Source: Methylocystis sp. IM3 (GTDB lineage Bacteria > Pseudomonadota > Alphaproteobacteria > Rhizobiales > Beijerinckiaceae). From it: 64,000 nucleotides of DNA. The stretch lies in contig NZ_JBBPBZ010000002.1 in assembly GCF_038070105.1 (NCBI RefSeq), positions 674,501-738,500 on the forward strand, in the 5' to 3' direction. The notes beneath the pieces were generated by a model. That model made no database searches. It was not told the origin of the DNA and was given only the letters and a program-made list of their open reading frames with translations. Positions 19,099-27,601 of the stretch are shown here, in pieces. Made by a program: the position numbers and the translations under genes. Within the stretch, counting starts at the first letter, position 1, and each line of letters starts with the position of its first letter.

Positions 19099-19870
19099 TT
19101 AGTAAAGCTCAGAGACGAATCGGAAGTCCTTGAGACTAGCGAGGTCATCATATTCGAACTCAGTCGAACGCTCTGGCAGAAAGGCTTTTTCGCGCTCGAT
19201 TTTCTCGTAGGGAATGGCGTCGAGAAGATGGCGAATGCAGTTCAATCGGGCGCGTCGCTTATCGTCCGATCGAACGATGGTCCAGGGCGCATATTTCTTG
19301 TCGGTCGCCTCCAGCATCATGTCTCTCGCCCGGGAATATTCATACCAGCGGCCGCGCGAACACAGGTCCGTCGGGCTCAGCTTCCACTGTCGCAGCGGGT
19401 CGTCGATGCGCGCCTCGAACCGCCGCTTCTGTTCCGCCTCGCTCACCTCCAGCCAGAATTTGATCAAGACGACACCCTCGTCGACGATAAAGAGTTCGAA
19501 CTCGGGACAGACTTCCAAAAAACGACGGTGCTGGCTTTCCGTGCAGAACCCCATGACATATTCAACGCCAGCGCGATTATACCAACTGCGGTCGAAGATC
19601 ACGATTTCGCCAGCCGCGGGGAATCGCGCGATATAACGCTGGAAGTAAAGCTGTGTCTTTTCGCGATCTGAAGGAGCCGGCAGAGCGACGACCTGGAAAA
19701 CACGCGGGCTCACCCTTTCCGTGATCGCCTTGATGACGCCGCCTTTCCCAGCGGCGTCGCGACCCTCGAAGACCACAATCACGCGAGCCTTTGTGCCGGA
19801 CCCAATCCTGAAGGGCGCAAAGCTCGATTTGCAGTTTCCGCAGTTCTGTCTCGTAGTCCTTGCGCTTCAT
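19099..19870 (-). pseudogene. ppk2: polyphosphate kinase 2 (PPK2 class I), apparent frameshift after codon 30
   Basis: Most of the protein is in one frame (19782 down to 19099, 227 codons from a GTG): Walker A VFEGRDAAGKGG, lid region, Walker B FDRSWYNRAGVE, then EFELFIVDEGV and DPLRQWKLSPTDLCSR. PPK2 transfers phosphate between polyphosphate and nucleotides. The usual N-terminal ~30 residues (KRKDYETELRKLQIELCALQ then DWVRHKGSR) are present immediately upstream but in another frame. The join reads ...GGCTCGCGTGATTGTG, where a two-base loss from a CGCG repeat (or one extra base) would explain the break. It could be a sequencing error, a recent pseudogene, or a short form made from the GTG at 19782, which would still have the P-loop. 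It is next to a Na/Pi cotransporter gene. Confidence 0.75.
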
Positions 19871-19888
19871 TTGCGCGCGTCCTCCGCG

Positions 19889-21517
19889 TCACACCGATCT
19901 CTCGGAGGTCTCTAACATTGTCGTTGCACGCCGCCGGAATCCGGCGCTCCGCTCTTTGCCCGCCGCCGCATCCAGAGAATCGATTATTCGCCACGCGTGG
20001 TGGAGCGCCTTATCGGCCCATTGGAGGGCCAGCAACGCCTCGTTTGCGGCCGCAGCGGCGGTCTGCTGGCGAGCGACTGACTCGAGAATTCTTTCTCTGA
20101 GCGCCATTCGCTCCTCCGCCAGTTGCCGCGCCGCGGCGTCGACGGCCTGCAAAACCGGGCCGCTGACGACATCCGCAGGCGTTTTCTGCGCCTCGAGCCA
20201 TGCACTCAGGGCCTGGGCGCCCGCGGCAGTGGCTGAAGCCGGCGTCGCCAGAACGATCGCTCTTTCGCTGAGGTCGTGATGCAACCGCTTGAGGTGGTCG
20301 ATCGCGTGGCAAAGACGAACCAGGCGCGGCTCCATGTCGGCGATATCGAGTGTTTCCAGAGACAGCGACTCGAGGAAATGGTCGATCTTGCGCACCGAGT
20401 CCTCAGGCGGTTGGTAGGCGGTCTGTTCGCCGGCGAGCCGCCGACGCACGGCGTCCACTGCGCCCCTGGAAACCTCGAGCAGCGCCCGCCAGACCGCTTC
20501 CAGCGCAACAGGCCCGCCGGCTTCCGCAAGCGCCGGCTCCAGGCGGCTCACGGCCGACTCTTCTCCCTTACCGGACAGCTCGATGATGAACCTCGAATAG
20601 GCGTCGAGCCAGGGGAAGAAGACGGCGACGCCCATTAATTTGAACAGGCTGCTGAAAGCGGCGACGGCGAGAACGCCGTCATAGTCGTCCAAGCCGGAGA
20701 CGACCCAGGTGGCGGCTTTGGCGAGCGGAGACAGGAGCAACATCCCCAGGACGCCGACCACGACGCTGAAAATAATATGCGCCAAGGCCGAGCGCCGCAC
20801 CGCGAGGCCGCCGCTCATTGCCCCGAGCGCCGCGCTGGTCGCCGCGGTGCCGATGCTTTGCCCCACCACCATGGCGCAGGCTTGGTGAAAATCGAGGCTT
20901 CCCGCATGCAGAGCGACCAGGGTCGCCGCCGCTGCGGCGCTGGAGCTCTGCATGACGACCGTCATGACGAGCCCGAGACCGGCGAGAAGCCATTTGGCGG
21001 CCCATCCGTCGCCGACAAAGGAATCGATGTTCCAGGCGACGTTTCCCATTCCGTTCTGTAGATAATCCAGCCCGACGAAGATGAGCCCAAAGCCGGCAAG
21101 GATGGCGCCGCCCGCGCGCCACCGGCCCTTGGCGACCAACCAGAGAAAGGCGCCGATGCCGATGATGGGCATTGCAAAGGCGGATATTTGCACCCGGAAA
21201 CCGAAGAACGCCACCATCCAGGGCGTCGTTGTGGTGCCGAATGTCGCGCCGATAAGCACGCCGATCGCTTGGGGAAAGCTGACCAGGCCGGCGCTGACAA
21301 AGCCGATGACGGTGAGGACCGTCGCGCTCGAAGATTGAATGAGCGCCGTAAACACCGCTCCAAAGATGACCGCGCTCAAACGACCGCGAACAAGGGTTTG
21401 GAGGGCGCGCCTGAGCGAGTCGCCGGCAAGTCCCTTCAGGCCTTCGGTAAGATGGTGAATCCCCAGCAGGAACAAGCCGAGCCCGCCCAGGATAGTCATG
21501 AAGGAGGAAGTATCCAT
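19889..21517 (-). CDS. Na+/phosphate cotransporter family protein with PhoU-like tail
   Basis: A 542-residue protein. Residues about 1-310 are the membrane domain with the two Na_Pi_cotrans repeats and their QSSSA signatures (ALIQSSSATVLTVIGF about 59-74; VVMQSSSAAAAATLV about 181-195), as in NptA/YjbB. The remainder is a helical PhoU-like regulatory domain (about 330-520). It imports or exports inorganic phosphate, and adjacency to PPK2 fits phosphate storage. Divergently followed by the P-type ATPase gene. Confidence 0.88.
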   Translation of the reverse strand: MDTSSFMTILGGLGLFLLGIHHLTEGLKGLAGDSLRRALQTLVRGRLSAVIFGAVFTALIQSSSATVLTVIGFVSAGLVSFPQAIGVLIGATFGTTTTPWMVAFFGFRVQISAFAMPIIGIGAFLWLVAKGRWRAGGAILAGFGLIFVGLDYLQNGMGNVAWNIDSFVGDGWAAKWLLAGLGLVMTVVMQSSSAAAAATLVALHAGSLDFHQACAMVVGQSIGTAATSAALGAMSGGLAVRRSALAHIIFSVVVGVLGMLLLSPLAKAATWVVSGLDDYDGVLAVAAFSSLFKLMGVAVFFPWLDAYSRFIIELSGKGEESAVSRLEPALAEAGGPVALEAVWRALLEVSRGAVDAVRRRLAGEQTAYQPPEDSVRKIDHFLESLSLETLDIADMEPRLVRLCHAIDHLKRLHHDLSERAIVLATPASATAAGAQALSAWLEAQKTPADVVSGPVLQAVDAAARQLAEERMALRERILESVARQQTAAAAANEALLALQWADKALHHAWRIIDSLDAAAGKERSAGFRRRATTMLETSERSV

Positions 21518-21618
21518 TTCGGCGGCTCGGGTTCATCAAGCAACAAATCAAGGGGTTTTGTTCACTTTACTAGTTTCGCCAACTCTGACAAGTTCACGCT
21601 CGAACGGAGGCTTGATCA

Positions 21619-24600
21619 GTGAGCGACCAACAGCTTTACTCGCCGGAGAATTGGCACGCGCTCCAGTTTCAAGAAGCGCTTCGCCGTCTGGACAGCGACC
21701 CCTCGCGCGGCCTCTCCTCCAGCGAGGCGGCCCGGCGGCTCGGGGAGTACGGGCGCAACCGCTTGCCCGAAGGCGCCAAGCGCGGGCCGTGGATGCGGTT
21801 TTTCCATCAATTTGATAATATTCTGGTTTATATCCTCCTCGCGGCCGGCTTCGTAAAGCTGATGCTCGGTCTTTGGCTCGACGCCTCGATCATCACCGGC
21901 GTCGTGATCATCAACGCGGCGCTCGGTTTTCTCCAGGAAGGAAAGGCCGAGAAGGCGCTCGAGTCGATCCGCAACATGCTCTCCTCCGATGCACGTGCGC
22001 TCCGCGACGGCGAGCCTCGCGTGGTTGCGGCTGACGAACTCGTTCCAGGCGACATCGTGCTGCTGGAGTCTGGCGATCGTATCCCTGCGGATTTGAGGTT
22101 GGTCGACGTCAAGAATCTCCGGGCCGACGAAGCGGCTCTCACCGGCGAATCCGTGCCGGCCGACAAGACGACGGAGGCTGTTGCCGAAAATGCGACGGTC
22201 GGCGACCGCGACGACATGGCGTTTTCCGGGACCCTGGTCGTATCAGGCCGCGCCATCGGCGTGGTCGTTGCGACGGGGGCGCAAACCGAACTCGGCCGGA
22301 TCAACCAGATGCTCGCCGCCGTGGATGCGCTCGAAACGCCGTTGCTCCGGCAGATCAAGGATTTCGGCCATACAATCGCGAAAGTGATCGGATTCGTCAG
22401 CGTCGCGGTTTTCGCCTATGGGCGCTGGGTTCGCGATCTTCCTTTCGTCGAAGCTTTCCAGGCGGTTGTCGGCATTGCGGTCTCTGTCATTCCGGAAGGC
22501 CTCCCCGCGCTGATCACGATCACGCTGGCGATTGGCGTGCAGCGCATGGCGCAGCGCCACGCGATCATCCGTCGGTTGCCCGCGGTCGAAACGCTGGGAT
22601 CAGTGTCGCGCATCTGTTCCGACAAAACCGGCACCCTGACCTTGATGGAGATGATGGTCGCCTCGGCAGTCACGGCCGACGCGAATTACCGTGTGACGGG
22701 CGATGGCTATGCGAGCGATGGTCAAATTCTCGTCGACGGCGAACCCGCCGCCAGCGCCGCCGCGCTGCGCCAGATGGGAATGGTCTCGGCGCTGTGCAAC
22801 GATTCCGAGTTGCGCGAGGTCGACGGAGTATGGAAGGCGGAAGGCGACCCGACCGAGGCGGCGCTTTATCCCTTCGCAATAAAACTCGGGTTGGACCGCG
22901 GCGCCGAACGACAAAAGCTTCCTCGCATCGACGCGATTCCCTTCGAGTCGGAGCACAAATTCATGGCGACCCTGCACGAAGGAGGGGACGGTGACCGCCT
23001 CCTCTTCGTCAAGGGCGCGCCGGAAGTCATTCTCGCCCATTGCGATCGCCAAGAGACAGAAAAAGGCTTCGAGCCCCTGCGGCGCGACTACTGGGAGGCT
23101 GCCGCCGATCGACTGGCCGCGCAGGGCGAACGCGTCCTCGCTCTTGCCGGTTTGCGCGATCCATCCTTTGAAAAAGCAGGCCTTGGCCCAGGAGATCTGC
23201 CGAAGACCCTGGTGCTGTATGGCATTGTGGGTCTCATGGATCCGCCCCGCAAGGAGGCCGTGGAAGCGGTTGCCGAATGTCACAACGGCGGCATTCGCGT
23301 CACCATGATCACGGGCGACCACAAGATTACCGCCGCGGCAATCGCCAAACTGCTCGGCATTGGCGACGGCAGGACCGCAGTCGCGGGGACCGAAATCGAA
23401 GCGATGAACGACGGTGCACTACAGGAGGCCGTCAAAGACGTCGATGTTTTCGCGCGCGCCAGTCCCGAACATAAACTGCGTCTGGTCAAGGCCATTCAGG
23501 CCAATGGTCAGGTGGTGGCGATGACGGGAGATGGCGTCAATGACGCTCCGGCGCTCAAGCGCGCCGATATTGGCGTCGCCATGGGGATCAAGGGCACGGA
23601 AGTGACGAAAGAGGCGGCTGCGATGGTGCTGGCCGACGACAATTTCGCGTCGATAACGGCAGCCGTGCGCGAAGGAAGGACAGTATACAACAATATCGAG
23701 AAAGCGCTCTTATTCATGCTGCCGACCAACGTCGCGCAGGCGCTTGTGATCCTTGTCGCGATCGTCGCCGGCTTCATGTTGCCGATCACCGCGCCCCAGA
23801 TCCTGTGGGTCAATATGGTGACGTCGGTCGCGCTCGGGCTTGTGATCTCCTTCGAACCTCACGAATGCGACGTCATGCGGCGGGCGCCGCGCGCCGTCTC
23901 GCGGCCGATACTGGACGGCTTTGCAGTATGGCGGGTGATCTTTATCGGCGTTGCGCTCCTAGTTCTCACGCTTGCGGCGTTCTTCTGGATGAAATCCCTC
24001 CACGCATCGGATGAACTGGCGCGCACGGTCGCCGTCAATACATTGGTCGTCGGTCAGATTTTCTATTTGCTCAACAGCCGGTTCAAGACGGAATCCTCCC
24101 TGTCTCTCTCGGCGCATCTCGGAAATCGTTATCTGCCGCTCGGAATCGCCGCGGTCGTGATTCTACAACTTCTTTTCACCTACGCGCCCCCGTTGCAGCG
24201 TCTCTTCGGCACGCAATCGGTGCCCATGAATGTCTGGCCTTGGCTGTTTCTTGGCGGTCTCGTCTTCTTCCTTACCGTCGAAGCGGAGAAGTTCCTTGTC
24301 CGCGCCTTTGGTCTTGTCGGCGTGCGAGGCGGTAAGCAACAGGCCGGGACCGTTTCGGTGACGCGGGCGCCTTCGGCCCCTGCTCACGCCGTGGCGTCTG
24401 GGTCGGGGGCGTGGCAGGCGTGGGCCGGCGCTCTTGCGGTCGCCGCGCTGATTGGCGGCGAGATCTTCGTTTTCTTCCGCGCTGCGCCAGATCAGCCGCT
24501 TTCATCCGTCGCGGCCCCCAGCCACTTGTCGTCACAGGCGGTCCTCTCCGCCGCGCGGCCCACGGATACCCGCGCGCCCGTCGACGTCTTTGCGTCGACG

Positions 24601-25101
24601 TCGGGCACGATCATCGCCATTCTTTGTGAGGAGGGCGCCGCGGTGAAGGCCGGTGAAATATGCGCCAAGCTCGATCCCGCCTCCTTTAGGGAAGCCATCG
24701 TGCGCGAGAAAGACGCGCTTGCGAAGGCTTTGCAACGACAACAGGCGAGCGCGGCGGTCGTCGCTGCGGCTACAGCGGACGTCGAGCGCAAACGACGTGC
24801 GCAAGGTCGAGTTCCCGCGCGACCGGCGCCAGAGAAAGCGCGGGCCGTCTTGGAGCGAGCCACAGCGCGAGCAGAGACCGACAAAGCTGCGGTCGAACAG
24901 GCGAGGGCTGCTTTGGCGACGGCGGAAAGGTCCCTCGCGCAAGTCGACATTGTTGCGCCCATCCCCGGCACGATCTCGTCAGTCGGGAGCGTGGGTGCGA
25001 CGGTCGAGCCTGGCAAACCGCCGGCGGCTTTCTCAATCGCACCGGACTCTCCGCACGAAAGCAAGGGAGATTCGCTGCCCGACAGTTCTGCCGCCCCGTA
25101 G
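21619..25101 (+). CDS. P2-type cation-transporting ATPase with C-terminal HlyD/biotinyl-lipoyl-like extension
   Basis: A 1160-residue protein; GTG start with GGAGG 8 bp upstream. The first ~900 residues are a complete P-type ATPase: N-terminal cation-ATPase domain, actuator TGES (about 175-178), membrane motif IPEGLPA (about 291-297, P2 type like Ca2+/Na+ pumps), phosphorylation site DKTGTLT (Asp about 335), hinge TGDGVNDAPA and C-terminal membrane helices. After an additional membrane segment (AWAGALAVAALIGGEIFVFF, about 935-955) comes an HlyD-like region: a half barrel-sandwich (VDVFASTSGTIIAILCEEGA), a long Ala/Arg-rich coiled coil, then the returning strand DIVAPIPGTISSVGSVGATV. Fusion of a pump to a membrane-fusion-protein-like module is unusual; the ion is unknown. 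No stop or frameshift separates the parts. Confidence 0.88.
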   Translation: MSDQQLYSPENWHALQFQEALRRLDSDPSRGLSSSEAARRLGEYGRNRLPEGAKRGPWMRFFHQFDNILVYILLAAGFVKLMLGLWLDASIITGVVIINAALGFLQEGKAEKALESIRNMLSSDARALRDGEPRVVAADELVPGDIVLLESGDRIPADLRLVDVKNLRADEAALTGESVPADKTTEAVAENATVGDRDDMAFSGTLVVSGRAIGVVVATGAQTELGRINQMLAAVDALETPLLRQIKDFGHTIAKVIGFVSVAVFAYGRWVRDLPFVEAFQAVVGIAVSVIPEGLPALITITLAIGVQRMAQRHAIIRRLPAVETLGSVSRICSDKTGTLTLMEMMVASAVTADANYRVTGDGYASDGQILVDGEPAASAAALRQMGMVSALCNDSELREVDGVWKAEGDPTEAALYPFAIKLGLDRGAERQKLPRIDAIPFESEHKFMATLHEGGDGDRLLFVKGAPEVILAHCDRQETEKGFEPLRRDYWEAAADRLAAQGERVLALAGLRDPSFEKAGLGPGDLPKTLVLYGIVGLMDPPRKEAVEAVAECHNGGIRVTMITGDHKITAAAIAKLLGIGDGRTAVAGTEIEAMNDGALQEAVKDVDVFARASPEHKLRLVKAIQANGQVVAMTGDGVNDAPALKRADIGVAMGIKGTEVTKEAAAMVLADDNFASITAAVREGRTVYNNIEKALLFMLPTNVAQALVILVAIVAGFMLPITAPQILWVNMVTSVALGLVISFEPHECDVMRRAPRAVSRPILDGFAVWRVIFIGVALLVLTLAAFFWMKSLHASDELARTVAVNTLVVGQIFYLLNSRFKTESSLSLSAHLGNRYLPLGIAAVVILQLLFTYAPPLQRLFGTQSVPMNVWPWLFLGGLVFFLTVEAEKFLVRAFGLVGVRGGKQQAGTVSVTRAPSAPAHAVASGSGAWQAWAGALAVAALIGGEIFVFFRAAPDQPLSSVAAPSHLSSQAVLSAARPTDTRAPVDVFASTSGTIIAILCEEGAAVKAGEICAKLDPASFREAIVREKDALAKALQRQQASAAVVAAATADVERKRRAQGRVPARPAPEKARAVLERATARAETDKAAVEQARAALATAERSLAQVDIVAPIPGTISSVGSVGATVEPGKPPAAFSIAPDSPHESKGDSLPDSSAAP

Positions 25102-25173
25102 AGAAGCTTTTCAGAAGTTAAAGACTTGCAGGGCTGGTGAAATTCGCCACAAGCTGAAAAGGTATGTTGACGC

Positions 25174-25722
25174 ATGACCGAGATCGACTCCTCTGACCCG
25201 AGACCTGCAAATCGTCCGCGGGGGATTATGCCCTGGCTCGGCGCGCGCTTGCCTTATCTTGTCGTCCTGATCATGGCGCTGCTGGGCGTGGCTTACACCA
25301 GCATGTCCGGCAGGCCCCTTTACGGATATTGGGAGTTCCTGGCGATCGCGATCGGTGTGGCCTGTGTCGCCATCGGTTGGCGCAGGACGGCTGACAAGGC
25401 CGCGCGCAGGCAACTCCTGATTACGCAGTCCCTGCATTGGCTGGCCTTCCTGATCGCAATGAGCATTCTGCTGCTGCCATCGGTGAATACGTTTCTCAAT
25501 GGGCCGGCGACGGGCCTCGCGCTCATGTTGCTGCTCGCGCTCGGAACATTCGTCGCGGGCGTCCATGTCGCCGCAGAAATTGCCGTGCTGGGCATTGTGC
25601 TTGCGCTGACGGTCCCAGCGTTGGCGTGGCTCAAACAGTCTGCGCTGATGTTGGTGCTGATCGGGCTTGTCATCGGCGGCTTCGCCGTGGCCTTCCGTCC
25701 CCAGCGACCGAACGGCGATTGA
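25174..25722 (+). CDS. multi-pass membrane protein of unknown function
   Basis: A 182-residue protein with about five hydrophobic helices (about 28-45, 55-72, 84-105, 110-130, 134-172) and a short polar N-terminus. No family I can name. Its TGA overlaps the ATG of the following DUF900 lipoprotein gene by one base (TGATG), so the two are almost certainly cotranslated. Confidence 0.7.
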   Translation: MTEIDSSDPRPANRPRGIMPWLGARLPYLVVLIMALLGVAYTSMSGRPLYGYWEFLAIAIGVACVAIGWRRTADKAARRQLLITQSLHWLAFLIAMSILLLPSVNTFLNGPATGLALMLLLALGTFVAGVHVAAEIAVLGIVLALTVPALAWLKQSALMLVLIGLVIGGFAVAFRPQRPNGD

Positions 25723-26963
25723 TGCCCTGGAAATGCAGGCGAAGGCGCTGCGCTTGGTTGGCGCCGGGCGTCGCCGTGCTGGTCGGCGTTGCGTTGGGCG
25801 GCTGCGCTGCGCCCATTGGCATGCTTGAGCCGGCGCCGGTTCCGGCGCCCGACGCGACGCATCTCGACATTCTGGTCGCTACGACGCGCGCTGCGTCGAC
25901 GGACGCCGGCGTTCTTTTTTCGGGAGAACGAGGCGAAGCGTCGCTTGCAAGTTTCGTCGTGTCGATCCCGTCAGATGAACGCCGGCAGATCGGTCAGGTT
26001 CAGTGGCCGCGGACGCTGCCGCCCGACCCCAACACCGAATTCGCTACGCTCGACATAAAGCGGCTTTCTGGATCCCGGCAGTTCGAGAGCTGGCTGGGGC
26101 GGCATGCCGACAAAAATCGTCGTGTCCTGGTGTTCGTGCATGGATTCAACACGAGGTTCGAAACCGCCCTTTTTAGCTTTGCGCAGATATTCCACGACTC
26201 GGGGGCGCAAGCGGCTCCGATATTATTCAGTTGGCCGTCTCGTGGCGGCGTTTTCAACTACGTTTACGATCGCGAGAGCGCCGCCTTCTCGCGGGACGCG
26301 TTGGAGAAATTGCTGCGACGGCTCGCGGCGAGCCCGGACGTTAGAGAAATAACCGTGCTGGCGCATTCAATGGGCGCCTGGCTCACCATGGAATCGCTGC
26401 GCCAGATGGCGATACGTGACGGCCGCCTGCCCGGTAAAGTCCAGAACGTCATCCTCGCCTCGCCGGATTTGGACGTCGATGTGTTTCGCGCGCAATTCAG
26501 GAGCTTTGGAGAGAAGCGCCCGAGCATTGTCGTATTTTTGTCTCGGCAGGATCGCGCGCTTCAGCTGTCGCGCGGCATTGGCGGGAATGTCGAGCGGCTT
26601 GGGGCCATCGACCCGTCCGAGCAGCCATGGATCGGCGAAAAAGGCGTGGAGGTGGTCGATTTGAGCGACACAGCGGGGGCCGATCCGCTGCGCCACAGCA
26701 AGTTCGCTCAAAACCCGGATGTGGTCCGTTTTCTTGGGGAGGAATTGATCAATGGAGCCTCCCGCGCGCCGCCAACGGGTTTCGGAGAGCGCATGGGAGA
26801 ACTTTCGACGGGCGTCGCGCAAGGCGTAGGGGGCGTGGCCGGCATCGCCGTCAACGCTCCGATCGCGATTGTCGATCCTGATTTTCGTCGCGCTTATGCG
26901 GATCGGCTTCAGCAATTTCGGGAGGCGGTCAACAGTGCGGTTGCCTCTGGCCCCGATCGGTGA
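25722..26963 (+). CDS. DUF900 alpha/beta-hydrolase lipoprotein
   Basis: A 413-residue protein with an N-terminal lipobox (VALGGC, Cys about 27). The DUF900 core includes LVATTRAAS, VLVFVHGFNTRFETALF (oxyanion loop) and the nucleophile elbow VLAHSMGAWLTME (GxSxG variant AHSMG), then LASPDLDVDVF with a candidate acid. It is a predicted Ser hydrolase anchored in the cell envelope; substrate unknown. The last ~80 residues are less conserved and include GVAQGVGGVAGIAVNAPIAI. The gene is coupled to the membrane protein upstream. Confidence 0.85.
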   Translation: MPWKCRRRRCAWLAPGVAVLVGVALGGCAAPIGMLEPAPVPAPDATHLDILVATTRAASTDAGVLFSGERGEASLASFVVSIPSDERRQIGQVQWPRTLPPDPNTEFATLDIKRLSGSRQFESWLGRHADKNRRVLVFVHGFNTRFETALFSFAQIFHDSGAQAAPILFSWPSRGGVFNYVYDRESAAFSRDALEKLLRRLAASPDVREITVLAHSMGAWLTMESLRQMAIRDGRLPGKVQNVILASPDLDVDVFRAQFRSFGEKRPSIVVFLSRQDRALQLSRGIGGNVERLGAIDPSEQPWIGEKGVEVVDLSDTAGADPLRHSKFAQNPDVVRFLGEELINGASRAPPTGFGERMGELSTGVAQGVGGVAGIAVNAPIAIVDPDFRRAYADRLQQFREAVNSAVASGPDR

Positions 26964-27073
26964 CACTCTATTTTGCAGCTATCTTTTTTGCATTGGCGAA
27001 AATCGGAAAGTCGCTCACGTCCGAGACGCAATCCCTAAACCGCCCTGATGAGGTCAGCGAACAGGAGGCAGCA

Positions 27074-27340
27074 ATGACCACGATCCCCCGTCGTGCATTC
27101 CTTGGGTTTCTGGGCGGAGCCACGCTTGCGGCGGCCGGGGTCTCCCTGACGCCGACGGCTGTCATCGCCGCTCCCTTCCCAGTCGACGCTGATCCCTCGT
27201 CTATGCTCAACTCTCCCATCGAGGAGGCGGCCGTTCGTACGACTTGCTGGTGGCACAGGGGCCGGCGTGTCTGTTCCCGTCGGCCCGTGCGTCGCGTTTG
27301 CTGGTGGCGCGGCGGGCGACGAGTTTGCGCATGGCGGTAG
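27074..27340 (+). CDS. small exported basic protein with Cys/Trp/Arg repeats
   Basis: An 88-residue protein started at the ATG preceded by AGGAGG. The N-terminus has a Tat-like RRAFLGFLGG followed by an AAAGVS hydrophobic stretch and AVIAAP cleavage region. The C-terminus contains three near-repeats of C-W-W-x-R-G-R-R-V-C or similar (TTCWWHRGRRVC, RRVCWWRGGRRVCAWR). No family recognised. It resembles the tail of the 80-codon gene at 10124-10366. Confidence 0.65.
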   Translation: MTTIPRRAFLGFLGGATLAAAGVSLTPTAVIAAPFPVDADPSSMLNSPIEEAAVRTTCWWHRGRRVCSRRPVRRVCWWRGGRRVCAWR

Positions 27341-27470
27341 CACGCCTCCGCTATTAATGATTTCTGTTGAATCTGTAATGAACAGAGATGTGCGCATCTC
27401 GCCCTCGAGGCGAGGTGGTGGGGATTAATTGCGCTCCCTTCAAACCATGTGCAAAAGCGGGGGAATCAAA

Positions 27471-27504
27471 AACGCCCCGCGCTTACCTCCGGCGTCGGGG
27501 CGTT
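27471..27504 (-). terminator. rho-independent terminator of the DUF882 gene
   Basis: A perfect 9-bp stem AACGCCCCG / CGGGGCGTT with a 16-nt loop. On the minus strand the 3' arm runs into GTTTTTGATT, giving a T-rich tail. It lies about 100 bp past the DUF882 stop. Confidence 0.65.
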
Positions 27505-27601
27505 CTGCCGCCAGCGTTTCCGCCGACGAGGAAAAGCATAGCCATCTCGCATGACCGAAACGTGACTTGTCTGGGCAGACCGAATGGCGGCGAAACGGCC
27601 G

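Noticed and set aside
25105..25161. 8-bp inverted repeat CTTTTCAG / CTGAAAAG around the gap after the ATPase gene
   Set aside because: Arms are 39 bp apart and short; could be chance, so not called a terminator or operator.
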